64,000 nt of DNA, from contig JAOTOM010004621.1 of assembly GCA_034440615.1 (NCBI GenBank), positions 90,001 through 154,000 on the forward strand, read 5' to 3'. The translations under genes and the position numbers were made by a program. The DNA is from Ashinkailepas kermadecensis (lineage: Eukaryota; Arthropoda; Thecostraca; Neolepadidae). Shown here in pieces: positions 23,477-33,330 of this stretch (positions are counted from its first letter, which is position 1; the number at the start of each line of letters is the position of its first letter). A model generated the notes under the pieces. The model was not told the origin of the DNA. It was given only the letters and a program-made list of their open reading frames with translations, and ran no database searches.

Positions 23477-23632
23477 CTCCACTTCGGACTCCAGATGACG
23501 ATCTCGGGAGTGAGCTGCCGGTGGGAGATGGGCCAGCCGGCACACGCAGCCCGCCTGACCCGACTGGGGCGTATGTACACACTACACCAAATGATTGGCA
23601 CTTGGGAGCTGACTAGCGACTACACCAACAAG
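23477..23632 (+). CDS. Internal exon of the same unidentified gene
   Basis: Acceptor ttgctctgctcag, then exactly 52 codons, then donor AACAAG|gtactt. It reads LHFGLQMTISGVSCRWEMG, continues QPAHAARLTRLGRMYTLHQM and ends IGTWELTSDYTNK. Phase 0 at both ends agrees with the 22938 exon. The composition is that of a normal folded protein rich in aromatic residues. I cannot name the family. The last exon should lie before the convergent DPP4-like gene's 3' end (24747); the best candidate is just after or within the 63-bp array, with an acceptor of the 'cgcacagtcacag' type and a short tail ending TGA near 24529. Confidence 0.6.
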
Positions 23633-23737
23633 GTACTTCAGCGAACAAGGTGGACGATATTCTTCCCAGCTTCTGGTGAAATAGTCTGCACGCGGCAAAC
23701 GACGCATCCAACACCCCGCTCGTCCACACGCGCACGC

Positions 23738-24538
23738 TCATACAGCGGACATACGCAGCGGCAGCGGGCGACACACCGTGTCAGCTGACCGAGTGGTAGC
23801 CGAAGCCGACCCAGCACCGGCACTGTAACCACAGGCACTCACTGTGCCCCGCTGCTGGGCGGCCTCCTCGGCTGCATGCGGACGACAGCAGCGCATCGAC
23901 GGCAGCACAGCACGAGCGCGCCACAGCCGGTGGCGCTGTGGAAGAGCGCGGCGCATATCACAGGCCAGGCCGACTGCTCTGTCGCTCAGCGGTCGCCGCA
24001 CTGCAGCGCGGTGGTGCAGCTGCTCTGCCGCGGCACGTTCCGCACAGCCACAGCTGGACTCGGCGGTACTGCGGTGGTGCAGCTGCTCTGCCGCGGCACG
24101 TTCCGCACAGTCACAGCTGGGCTCGGCGGTACTGCGGTGGTGCAGCTGCTCTGTCGCGGCACGTTCCGCACAGTCACAGCTGGGCTCGGCGGTACTGCGG
24201 TGGTGCAGCTGCTCTGTCGCGGCACGTTCCGCACAGTCACAGCTGGGCTCGGCGGTACTGCGGTGGTGCAGCTGCTCTGCCGCTGCACGTTCCGCACAGT
24301 CACAGCTGGGCTCGGCGGTACTGCGGTGGTGCAGCTGCTCTGTCGCGGCACGTTCCGCACAGTCACAGCTGGGCTCGGCGGTACTGCGGTGGTGCAGCTG
24401 CTCTGCCGCTGCACGTTCCGCACAGTCACAGCTGGGCTCGGCGGTACTGCGCTGCCAGCCCACCAGGCCGCTGGCCACCATCCAAACTGCAACGGCGCAG
24501 GCGAGCGCAACACCAGTCGACCGATGAGACCTACTCAT
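23738..24538 (-). other. Ambiguous minus-strand ORF with 21-residue repeats
   Basis: From ATG at 24538 the frame gives MSRSHRSTGVALACAVAVWM, a plausible signal anchor (hydrophobic 10-27), followed by seven repeats of STAEPSCDCAERAA(A/T)EQLHHR and about 90 further residues. It would start only about 200 bp downstream of the DPP4-like stop codon. Against it: the repeat is an ordinary 63-bp array, the C-terminal part has no domain, and the other strand is expected to hold the end of the plus-strand gene. I leave it undecided. Confidence 0.2.
24000..24460 (+). repeat. 63-bp tandem array, about seven copies
   Basis: Unit words are 'cggcggtactgcggtggtgc', 'agctgctctg(t/c)cgc' and 'ggcacgttccgcacagtcac', with spacing of 63 bp (24061, 24124, 24187). 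Sixty-three is a multiple of three, so frames remain open on both strands through the array. Each unit contains 'cgcacagtcacag', a candidate plus-strand acceptor, consistent with seeding from the start of a terminal exon. Confidence 0.9.
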
Positions 24539-24746
24539 CGCCGCTCCTAGGGGACTCAACTGCAGCGTAAGGTCACAAAGGTCACGTACCACTCATCATC
24601 CCACCAAAACCACTAATAGTGAGCCAAGGGTGTGAATGGCTAAAAGGTCCCCTCAAACCGACTACACTACGGCGATCTCGGATAAGTTCACTTCTACGCG
24701 TTTATAGAGTCCTGCATGACATGATCTGAACGATGAATTAGAATCC

Positions 24747-24896
24747 CTAATTTATCTTCTTTTTCTTCCGCAGTTTTGCAATCGCCTCATCGATGATTCT
24801 TTTTGACGGCAAAAAGCAGCGTTCGATGAAATCTTCCATCATTGTGTACATGTGCCTCTTGACTCCCGTTAGGAAGTGGTTCTCGTCCGGGTATAT
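24747..24896 (-). CDS. DPP4-like: DPP4-like peptidase, last exon (catalytic His)
   Basis: Acceptor gtttcgttgcag, then 49 codons and TAG at 24747-24749. It reads IYPDENHFLTGVKRHMYTMM, continues EDFIERCFLPSKRIIDEAI and ends with a basic AKLRKKKKIN tail. His448 of the partial protein, in PDENHFL, is the charge-relay histidine (human DPP4 His740). Its distance from Asp416 is 32 residues, as in human DPP4. The basic tail extends past the usual C-terminus. No AATAAA was seen close downstream. Confidence 0.92.
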   Translation of the reverse strand: MYPDENHFLTGVKRHMYTMMEDFIERCFLPSKRIIDEAIAKLRKKKKIN

Positions 24897-25841
24897 CTGC
24901 AACGAAACACCAAAAATTATTCAGGTACTGTTACTAACATTCGTAGTTATCACGTACAATAATGGAGCTTCTATTTTGCGAGTTACATCATTTACGGCGA
25001 ATGTATAACTTGTCTGGTTTCTGACCGTCTGATCTGAAAATATTGCGAATATTCATAACATAACTTGTCCATAAAAAGACTTCTACCGAGCAGTCTAACA
25101 TTGGTTGCTGGTCAACTTATATCGAGTGGTGTTTGCAGAAAACGTTACGAATCGCCTAAGTAGTCTACTACTTTAAATTTCACCGGTTGGTTATTGGTTT
25201 TACGACACGTCGACCGTTGAGTCATGTAGCGTCGCCAATCTCTCACGCCGATTGGTCGCGGGCGAAGAGTAGCGACAGATGAGACTCGAACCCACAGCCT
25301 TTTGATTGTGAGACGAGCAGCTTACCCCTAGACCACTCGTCCCCTCAATTTCACCGGCATTAAGGCCGGTCGCTGTCGATTAAACAACACTTCCAGGCAG
25401 ACAGCATCCCTTAAATTAGACTAACAGTGGCAGAACAATTAAAACCAAGGGAGAGCGCAGACACCGTTTGATAGCACGTTTCTTTCTCGTCAACAGCATT
25501 TGCTTAATACCACCTTTGCCATTCAAGGAAGCTCACAGAGCTCCATTTTCCTTATGGTTCTGTAAGCCATGAGCTAGAACAATGCTTAGCGATAACGAAA
25601 TTTATCATCGTGGACTTTTAGCAAGATAAACTCACCGCAGTTCCAGCATATCGGAAAACGGTTGTATCGGGTATTGAGCATCGAGACAAACTGTCGACGA
25701 GATTGAAGGTGTCATGGAATCGAAAACCATGTCGCTCACACCGATTTCTTTTCCGAAGCCGTGTCTCTCCCGCTCACCCCTCGTCAGAAGGGATGTCGCC
25801 CCTACCAATTATCAATCGGAAGGCGTGTCGCCCCAACTAAC
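24897..25841 (-). other. Intron of the DPP4-like gene
   Basis: Runs from donor CAG|gttagt (minus, at 25841) to acceptor gcag at 24897. Contains a SINE (25195-25350). Confidence 0.8.
25195..25350 (-). mobile_element. tRNA-derived SINE
   Basis: On the minus strand the head reads 'ggggacgagtggtctagggg' (A-box-like) and, further on, 'gtgggttcgagtctcat' (B box). A body follows and ends in 'gtcgtaaaaccaataacc'. The anticodon arm no longer pairs, so this is not a functional tRNA gene. Confidence 0.65.
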
Positions 25842-26053
25842 CTGTTGTCGAAACGTGACGCCTTGCCTGATGAGCGCCCTGCTGAGCAGCATGCTGTGCT
25901 GCACGTGCACGTTGTCGTCTGCCGTGCCGTGGATGAGGAAGAAGTTCTTGTCCTTGAAGAGCGCCGCCTGCCTGGTGAGATCTGAGTCGCGATAGCCGCG
26001 GTAGTTGCCGCGCGCGCCAGGCGAGCCCATGTATCGCTCCGTGTACGCCGAGT
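25842..26053 (-). CDS. DPP4-like: DPP4-like peptidase, exon with catalytic Asp
   Basis: 212 bp, entering with two bases of a split Asp codon (G|AC). It reads SAYTERYMGSPGARGNYRGY, then RDSDLTRQAALFKDKNFFL, IHGTADDNVHVQHSMLLSRA and LIRQGVTFRQQ. YTERYMG carries the two S1-pocket tyrosines (human Tyr662 and Tyr666). HGTADDNVH carries catalytic Asp416 and the adjacent Asn (human Asp708, Asn710). The acceptor is gtcgtcccag. Its first 6 bp and the acceptor are repeated in the upstream intron. Confidence 0.95.
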
Positions 26054-26350
26054 CTGGGACGACGGACGGAGGCAGCGTCAGCATTGGGTGGTGTTGCTGG
26101 GCACAAGTACTGCTCTTTACACACCGAGTCTGGGACGACGGACGGGGGCAGCGTCAGCATTGGGTGGTGTCGCTGGGCACAAGTACTGCTCTTTACACAC
26201 CGAGTCTGGGACGACGGACGGGGGCAGCGTCAGCATTGGGTGGTGTCGCTGGGCACAAGTACTGCTCTTTACACACCGAGTCTGAGACGACGGACGGGGC
26301 AGCGTCAGCATTGGGTGGTGTCGCTGGGCACAAGTACCGCTTCCTACAAG
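26048..26350 (-). repeat. 76-bp repeat seeded on the acceptor of the Asp exon
   Basis: Four copies at exact 76-bp steps (ccgag at 26048, 26124, 26200, 26276; a partial one at 26351). Read on the minus strand, each holds the pyrimidine-poor tract, gtcgtcccag and ACTCGG, i.e. the acceptor and first 6 coding bases. The intact decoys stand at 26124 and 26200; at 26276 it is gtctcag. Confidence 0.95.
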
Positions 26351-28486
26351 CCGAGACCGTGTCGACAGAACAGAGTGGACATCGGCTGACGCTTCGGGGA
26401 CGACGCACCCTTTGGCACGCACAAAGCGTCTCTGCTCGTGGATAATTTGTTTGTTGGGTGGTGCGGCAGATCATGAGAAATCGACTGAAGAACTTTGCGC
26501 TTAAAATAAACGTGATGGACACATATAAACGTCCATTGTATGTTCGTGCACGTGCAGCACTCCTACACATTATGATTGGCATTATGATTGGTATGATTGA
26601 CATTATGATTGGTATGATTGACATATGATCGCGAACGTCCCGTACTCGTGTCACTCGGACGAGAACGGGTGCTTGCAGTGTGCCTTGTAGAGACACAAGA
26701 TCAGCAGAGAGCGGACCCGAAAGAATGAAGCCGCCAAATCACAAAAAGTAAGCAGGGACCACGTAAAGTCAATCCGGACTGGGATAGTTGCTTCGAAGCC
26801 CCATAAATGACACCATAGGAACCCAAATATCGCGTATTGCACCGAAAACGTGTCGGGGCTAAAACATGATGCGCTGGGGAGGCATACAACCGAGCAGGGG
26901 TCCCAAAAAACACGCCGGTTCCCCAAAAAAGTGACTCGGGCTCAGGAACGTTCCAAAGAAGTCTTAAAAAAATCGCATTAGGGCCAGACAACTCGCACTA
27001 TCTCCCCGAAAACTGGCGCCCGGGAAACGCAAATCGCGCTGGGGACCCGAAAACTCGCACCGGAATAAACAAAAATTCCAGGTGGGGCCCCAAGTAACAC
27101 AGCGGACCAAGAAAATCGTACCGAGACCTGGAACAATAAACTGGAAGCTTAACAAAAATGAGCCTGGGTCGCGAAAAATAAATCGCCAGGCACCGAAATC
27201 ACGGGAGTCTAATGGCTGGCCATAGCTCACGGTTTACCCATACATGATAGAAGCAAAATTCATTCAGTAGTTGCATCTTCTTCGTCATTCTGTCTTCCTT
27301 CTCGGGTGAATAACGTCCGTAGAAACATTGAATCAGATAAACTTGAAGCAGTTTTTTTGCAAACACCGGATTACAAATAGGACAATATGTGGTTAGTTAT
27401 GTCTTTACCAGCCTACAAAACGTTACTATAGACTGATATTGATACTGACTGATTAAGTTGATACAGGCTGCATCAACTTACCCCCCAAACTTTCTGGTGC
27501 ACGTTGCAACATGTTATAGAACATTGCGAGCACGGTTTACCAGCAAATGATTAAATAATTTTACCGTTGTAAAGCTAAGAGAACAAGGTAACGACAACAG
27601 ATAACTAAAAAGTACATACTCGCGACATGCAAAATAAGGGCGAAGCACAGACAATAAAATTGATTTTCGCTATAAAAAATCACATCTCCACCAATTCGCA
27701 GTCACGTGACGAAAGAACTTCCGCTTGATTTTGCAGCGCAAAAAGGGTGTCAGTAGCACCATGTGTAGTGACATGCCAACAGGCTTCATACTTTTAGAGT
27801 ACACGATACTGTATAAACAATCCCGTGTATCAACACGACCCAGATTCCTCCACGCTGTGAACTTAAATAAACATGCCGAGAGTCCTACAAATACATCCGA
27901 GACGTTTCCAGAGCACCGTGACCCTCAAAGCACACCGGGGCCGCAGACAGAATGAGAGCCTCAAGAACAGGCCAGGGCTCGCAAAAAGCGACTTGGTCCA
28001 CCATGCACCCCCAACGCTCAACGCAACGCCCTCAGAGTAGAAAAGGTGCTCCTCCGGGGAAATGGCACTCCTCCAGAACAAAGTGCTCCTCCCGATCAAA
28101 ATTCCTAGATCCGCCCCTGAAACCATACATGATCTGGATAGCTTGGTTCATACAGAGTACTGGCTAGCACTGGCGTTCCAAGCCTGCAAGACGATTCCGA
28201 GTCGCAACACATGTTCGCCTCCAGCCCCCGGCCGAGAGGACCAGTTGGCAGCTGGCCAGTTCGGTGAAGGGTGTCACATCGTGGTGACCGGTGTCGGAAC
28301 ATTTTAAACTATGTGCTAGAATTATACCGTTGAATTATATGAAGGTAATCATGAAGAGCATCATGAATGCTTGCATGAATCCTATTAAGGTATGCTATAT
28401 ACCTCCAGGTGGCCTATGTAGCAGATCTATGATCTACATATACATAACTTAACCTGGGGTAAGCTAAGGTATGGTATATGACGTAC
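26351..28486 (-). other. Rest of the DPP4-like intron
   Basis: Contains short (attatgattgg)n repeats at 26570-26625 and the third copy of the CGCGA-TTTT minisatellite. No exon is supported. Confidence 0.6.
26690..27230 (+). repeat. CGCGA-TTTT type degenerate minisatellite, third copy
   Basis: Words such as 'gggacccgaaaactcgcac', 'caaaaattccaggtggggcc' and 'aaaaaatcgcattagggcc' match 12050-13370 in the same orientation. Confidence 0.65.
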
Positions 28487-28661
28487 CGTATAGCTCCCAG
28501 TTTGCGACTGGCGCCACCGAGATGGCCCCGCGGAACACGTGTTTGGAGTCAATGGCCAGCGCCATGGCGGCGGCGAACCCTCCGTAGCTCCAGCCCCAGA
28601 TGATGATGCGGTGGTCGTCAATGAAGTACTGTTCATCCCGTAGACGATTAATCACCGCCAG
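28487..28661 (-). CDS. DPP4-like: DPP4-like peptidase, nucleophile exon (catalytic Ser)
   Basis: 175 bp between acceptor cattttcag and donor G|gtacgt. It reads LAVINRLRDEQYFIDDHRII, then IWGWSYGGFAAAMALAID, SKHVFRGAISVAPVANWELY and the first base of Asp371. GWSYGG is the S9B nucleophile elbow, with Ser337 of the partial protein equal to human DPP4 Ser630. This separates it from DPP6/DPP10, where the serine is lost. Spacing to the Asp (79 residues) is within one residue of human DPP4. Confidence 0.96.
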
Positions 28662-29480
28662 CTGAAAATGAGATCAGATCAGGTGAGGTCAGGTCGGGCA
28701 AACTGCGTCCACCCGTCCTCTCCCGCCCCACACCCTCGGTAGCTAACCTTTTGATAGGCTGTTTATAACTGTAACCAATTTTCATTCATTGCTTGACATT
28801 GAAATGGTCAAAGCTGGTAGGACAAATTTAATCCAACGATTGTTTGCTTGTTTGTTTATTGGGTGGTTCTCTACGCACTTTATGCACGGTCACGGCCAAT
28901 GACGCCACCCACACTGCTTCGCCGGTGGGCCGCGAGATTGGGAAATGTCCCGAGTGGGGCGAGTGTCGAACCCGGGTCTATTCGTACCCAGAGCCCAGCA
29001 CTTTAATCACTCGGCCATCCTTTAATCCAACAATAACAGTTAATCCAACCAATAGCCAAGTCAAGTCTGTTCTAGTTCTCCATCCGGTACTTTGGTCCGA
29101 TCCTCTGTCCGGTACTGTGGTCTGATCCTCTGTCCGGGGTCAGCTGGTCCGATCCTCTGTCCGGTCCGAGTCCGGTCCGGCTGTGATCTCCAAGAATCCT
29201 CTTCAAGAACGTCAGTCGACTTAAGATAGATGTCATGCCAGGTCATGACTGTTCTTACAGTCGGTCATTAACTCACAGCTGGAGTCAGATCGATGAACAG
29301 GTTTCCGAAATGCTGGTTTCCTTCACGTGTTTCGAAGTACGACCATGAAATACAAGGTAAATAATCGTTCCAATGTATTAAATTAAATCACAAAAAGTAG
29401 CTATACTGTTGAAATTGATAAAGTCTCCTTCCTTTAGAGGGCGCAACTTTACACAAACATACATATTAATCTCGTCTCAC
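28662..29480 (-). other. Intron of the DPP4-like gene
   Basis: Runs from donor CAG|gtgaga at 29480 to acceptor ttttcag at 28662. Contains a SINE and short 'ggtccgatcctctgtcc' repeats at 29080-29170. Confidence 0.8.
28845..29015 (-). mobile_element. tRNA-derived SINE with AAAC tail
   Basis: On the minus strand: 'gatggccgagtgattaaagt' (A box), 'cccgggttcgacactcg' (B box), then a GC-rich body and a tail 'aataaacaaacaagcaaac'. A tail at 28845 and a head at about 29012 give a length near 170 bp. Confidence 0.75.
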
Positions 29481-29661
29481 CTGGTCCTCAATCTCCAGTG
29501 TACCCAACTTTCCGTGCACCCTGTGCTTGAGCCGATTGCCACGGTTTCCGCTGCCACTGCCATCTATCCGCGCGTAGATGAAGTCGCGGCCGGAAGCCAT
29601 GTAGGCGGCCCAGCCTACTCTCCAGCGAGAATTGACCTGCTGCGTGCCCGGGCCACCGTAC
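29481..29661 (-). CDS. DPP4-like: DPP4-like peptidase, start of hydrolase core
   Basis: 181 bp, entering with the last base of a split Val codon (GT|G). It reads YGGPGTQQVNSRWRVGWAA, then YMASGRDFIYARIDGSGSGN and RGNRLKHRVHGKLGTLEIED plus Q. The Tyr of YGGPG (253) corresponds to the oxyanion-hole Tyr547 of human DPP4. The usual DGRGSG loop is here DGSGSG. LGTLEIEDQ is the conserved helix before the nucleophile strand. Donor CAG|gtgaga; acceptor tggcag. Confidence 0.95.
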
Positions 29662-30085
29662 CTGCCAAGGTACCTGGCACATGTACCTCACAATAGACAC
29701 CAGGACACCTACCATAGGTGCCTGCCAAGCTACCTGCCGTGGTACCGAGTACACGCACCTCACAATGAACACCAAGGCAGCTACCTGCCGAGGTACAGAG
29801 CACTTCCACCTCACAATAGACATCAGGACAGTTACCACACCTGCCGAGGTACCGAGTACATCCACCTCTCCATAGACACCAAGGCAGGTACCACACATTC
29901 GGAGGTACCGGGTACATACACATCACAGGAGAGGACAAGAGGGTCATCATACCTGCCAAGGTACCAAACACATTCATCTCAAAGCGGATGTCAACAAAGC
30001 CGCCACGCCAGCGGAAGTACTGAACACATGCAGCTGACATTATACACCAAGACAGTTCCCATATCTGCCGAGATACCGGGAATTA
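29655..30085 (-). repeat. Degenerate ~50-60-bp repeat at the acceptor of the YGGPG exon
   Basis: Plus-strand words 'acctgccgaggtac', 'cacctcacaatagacacca' and 'ggcagctacctgcc' recur about seven times from 29655. On the minus strand many copies keep ggcag|gta, i.e. the exon's acceptor plus its first three bases. Confidence 0.75.
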
Positions 30086-30682
30086 CTTACTGCATGTACT
30101 GATTTAGCCTCGCCCGAACATTACCATCGCTAGCATTCTTTCCACACTAACCTCTCATCTCCTTCCCGCCATAGGATTGGCGAGTCAGAGCTGGTCGAAG
30201 AGACAATCATCTAAACACTGAACCCAAGAAAATCAAACTCATGTCAGAGGGCAACACAGGCACCTGCCGGGGTGCGACACCAGCTGAGGATTTGCGCTGG
30301 CTGTCGAGAGCAACTTCAGCTTCAGTGCCCACGTTCCTTGAGTGTCTCGCCATCTTATGTTGATCCATCTCGTACTATGTCGTGATGTTTTTTTTGCACG
30401 ATGTTCATACCGCTCTCATTTATTTCATAATATTGCACCATGTTCCGAGCTGGTCGAAAATAACTCAATCCGAACACCCAGTTCCACCAAGTTCCAGTGT
30501 TATCTACTTCCAGGAAAGCCCCACCTTATCCATCTTATCCACCCTCCACCAGGAACAAGCATCAGCGGAGTGGCACTCAATGGATTATGCATGTTCCAAA
30601 TCTCATAGCTCAGGGCAACTGGTTTGGCTGCGAGTTTCTTTCGGCTCTCAGCAGCTGCCAGTCAGGCCAGGGTTCCACTTAC
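30086..30682 (-). other. Rest of a DPP4-like intron
   Basis: Between the repeat and donor gtaagtg at 30682. Nothing else recognised. Confidence 0.6.
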
Positions 30683-30795
30683 ACCTCCACGATCATCGGG
30701 TAGGTGGTGATCTCCTCGTCGCGCAGACCAGGTGGCAGCACCAGCTGCACGGCAGCCTCCACGCCATTCTCCAGAGGCACAACGAAGTTTCGAAC
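30683..30795 (-). CDS. DPP4-like: DPP4-like peptidase, linker exon
   Basis: 113 bp between acceptor cgccatcag and donor GT|gtaagtg. It reads VRNFVVPLENGVEAAVQLV, then LPPGLRDEEITTYPMIVE and the first two bases of Val252. This is the strand pair 'F.V.L......LPP......YP..V.VYGGP' that leads from propeller to hydrolase in S9 peptidases. Phases on both sides match the flanking exons. Confidence 0.92.
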
Positions 30796-30814
30796 CTGAT
30801 GGCGACAGGAAAAT

Positions 30815-32458
30815 GAGACGGCCGAACCGGTCAAGTCACGTGGTACCACACCAGGTACAGGAGACGGCCGAACCGGTCAGGTCACGTGGTACCACACCAG
30901 GTACACGAGACGGCCGAACCGGTCAGGTCACGTGGTACCACACCAGGTACACAAGACGGCCGAACCGGTCAGGTCACGTGGTACCACACCAGGTACACGA
31001 GACGGCCGAACCGGTCAGGTCACGTGGTACCACACCAGGTACACGAGACGGCCGAACCGGTCAGGTCACGTGGTACCACACCAGGTACAGGAGACGGCCG
31101 AACCGGTCAGGTCACGTGGTACCACACCAGGTACACGAGACGGCCGAACCGGTCAGGTCACGTGGTACCACACCAGGTACAGGAGACGGCCGAACCGGTC
31201 AGGTTACGTGGTACCACACCAGGTACAGGAGACGGCCGAACCGGTCAGGTCACGTGGTATCACACCAGGTACAGGAGACGGCCGAACCGGTCAGGTCACG
31301 TGGTACCACACCAGGTACAGGAGACGGCCGAACCGGTCAGGTCACGTGGTACCACACCAGGTACACGAGACGGCCGAACCGGTCAGGTTACGTGGTACCA
31401 CACCAGGTACAGGAGACGGCCGAACCGGTCAGGTCACGTGGTACCACACCAGGTACAGGAGACGGCCGAACCGGTCAGGTCACGTGGTACCACACCAGGT
31501 ACAGGAGACGGCCGAACCGGTCAGGTCACGTGGTACCACACCAGGTACACGAGACGGCCGAACCGGTCAGGTCACGTGGTACCACACCAGGTACACGAGA
31601 CGGCCGAACCGGTCAGGTCACGTGGTACCACACCAGGTACACGAGACGGCCGAACCGGTCAGGTTACGTGGTACCACACCAGGTACAGGAGACGGCCGAA
31701 CCGGTCAGGTCACGTGGTATCACACCAGGTACACGAGACGGCCGAACCGGTCAGGTCACGTGGTATCACACCAGGTACACGAGACGGCCGAACCGGTCAG
31801 GTTACGTGGTACCACACCAGGTACAGGAGACGGCCGAACCGGTCAGGTCACGTGGTACCACACCAGGTACACGAGATGGCCGAACCGGTCAGGTCACGTG
31901 GTACCACACCAGGTACAGGAGACGGCCGAACCGGTCAGGTCACGTGGTATCACACCAGGTACAGGAGACGGCCGAACCGGTCAGGTCACGTGGTATCACA
32001 CCAGGTACACGAGACGGCCGAACCGGTCAGGTCACGTGGTATCACACCAGGTACACGAGACGGCCGAACCGGTCAGGTCACGTGGTACCACACCAGGTAC
32101 AGGAGACGGCCGAACCGGTCAGGTCACGTGGTACCACACCAGGTACAGGAGACGGCCGAACCGGTCAGGTCACGTGGTACCACACCAGGTACACGAGACG
32201 GCCGAACCGGTCAGGTCACGTGGTACCACACCAGGTACAGGAGACGGCCGAACCGGTCAGGTCACGTGGTATCACACCAGGTACAGGAGACGGCCGAACC
32301 GGTCAGGTTACGTGGTACCACACCAGGTACACGAGACGGCCGAACCGGTCAGGTCACGTGGTACCACACCAGGTACAGGAGACGGCCGAACCGGTCAGGT
32401 CACGTGGTATCACACCAGGTACAGGAGACGGCCGAACCGGTCAGGTCACGTGGTACCA
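30815..32458 (+). repeat. 46-bp intronic tandem array, about 36 copies
   Basis: The unit contains 'gagacggccgaaccggtcag' and 'gtcacgtggtaccacaccag' followed by 'gtaca(c/g)'. Variation is confined almost entirely to three sites: c/t in gt(c/t)acg, c/t in gta(c/t)ca, and the final c/g. It lies 19 bp upstream of the 30683-30795 exon in the gene's sense. All three plus frames stay open because 46 is not a multiple of three and no frame has a stop; I regard these ORFs as artefacts. Confidence 0.97.
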
Positions 32459-32917
32459 CCGTGGTGCCATTCAGGGCTAACATGAAATCATCGCCAGCCA
32501 GAGATGGCACATGTGCCATTCGGGGCTATTATGAAAACATCGGCAGCCGGAGATGGGACAGCAGAATGGAGCTCTGACTCTGCTTGACTACAGCTTATGT
32601 ATCAACTGCGCAGTATTCGTTTGGGATGACAGTGACAGGGGTGGGTGACAGTGCACCTATACCTGGATAGATTATCGCAGGGGAGTTCTTTGGTGATTAT
32701 TGCCGAGAATATAATCACCTCAGTCTTGAGAGCAAAATACTCAAAACATGACTCATTTTGCTCCTAATAAAATATTTACAGTCATAATCGCCAAGAACAC
32801 CTTCATTGTCACGGAGTATGTTGTTTTCATCGTATATTAGTGACGTTTTATTGAAAGCAACCCAAGAGCACGTGTGTTTTTCTCAGTACGTAGGGTGTTA
32901 AGAGGGGAAGTCGTTAC
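32459..32917 (-). other. Rest of a DPP4-like intron
   Basis: A two-copy duplication of 'gccattc.gggcta' type follows the array (32465-32560). Then unique DNA to donor CAG|gtaacg at 32917. Confidence 0.6.
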
Positions 32918-33067
32918 CTGTGGCCAGGCCATCTCAGCAGCCCTCTCTCGGACATCCGGATTGTCCGTCAGCACCGTCAGCTGTTTGTTCTCGGGCAGCA
33001 TGTATAGATCCACCCAGGGAACGTCGGGTCCGAGGCACTCCAGCACGTAGTACTTCAGACTGGGACT
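32918..33067 (-). CDS. DPP4-like: DPP4-like peptidase, propeller-to-hydrolase exon
   Basis: Exactly 50 codons between acceptor gcccacag and donor CAG|gtaacg. It reads SPSLKYYVLECLGPDVPWVD, then LYMLPENKQLTVLTDNPD and VRERAAEMAWPQ. This is the family's 'YY.L.C.GP..P...L' strand followed by the 'LEDN' region. The Cys matches a conserved propeller cysteine of DPP4. The first ~40 bp of this exon are repeated three more times in the upstream intron. Confidence 0.94.
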
Positions 33068-33330
33068 CTGTGGGCCGTGGTCACACCATGTCAACTCAGA
33101 CCCGGGAAAGGTCAGGTCCGAGGCACTCCAGCACGTAGTACTTCAGACTGGGACTCTGTGGCCACGGTCACACCATGTCAACTCGGACCCGGGAAGATTG
33201 GGTCTAAGGCACTCCAGCACGTAGTACTTCAGACTGGGACTCTGTGGCCACGGTCACACCATGTCAACTCGGACCCGGGAAGATTTGGTCAAAGGCACTC
33301 CAGCACTTAGTATCTCAAACCGGGACTCTG
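33028..33330 (-). repeat. 86-88-bp repeat seeded on an exon 5' edge
   Basis: 'cagcacgtagtacttcagac' occurs in the exon (33041) and at 33129 and 33215, with a diverged copy at 33301. Each unit contains, on the minus strand, ccacag|AGTCCCAGTCTGAAG and about 40 coding bases in all (SPSLKYYVLECL), then intron. The decoy acceptors look as good as the real one. Confidence 0.95.

Noticed and set aside
25255..25345. tRNA gene
   Set aside because: A and B boxes are present, but the anticodon and acceptor stems do not pair; it belongs to a SINE.
30732..32577. Three plus-strand frames of 517-582 codons over the 46-bp array
   Set aside because: All three frames give the same rotating peptide because the unit lacks stops. 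The array is intronic to the minus-strand gene and has no independent start or domain.
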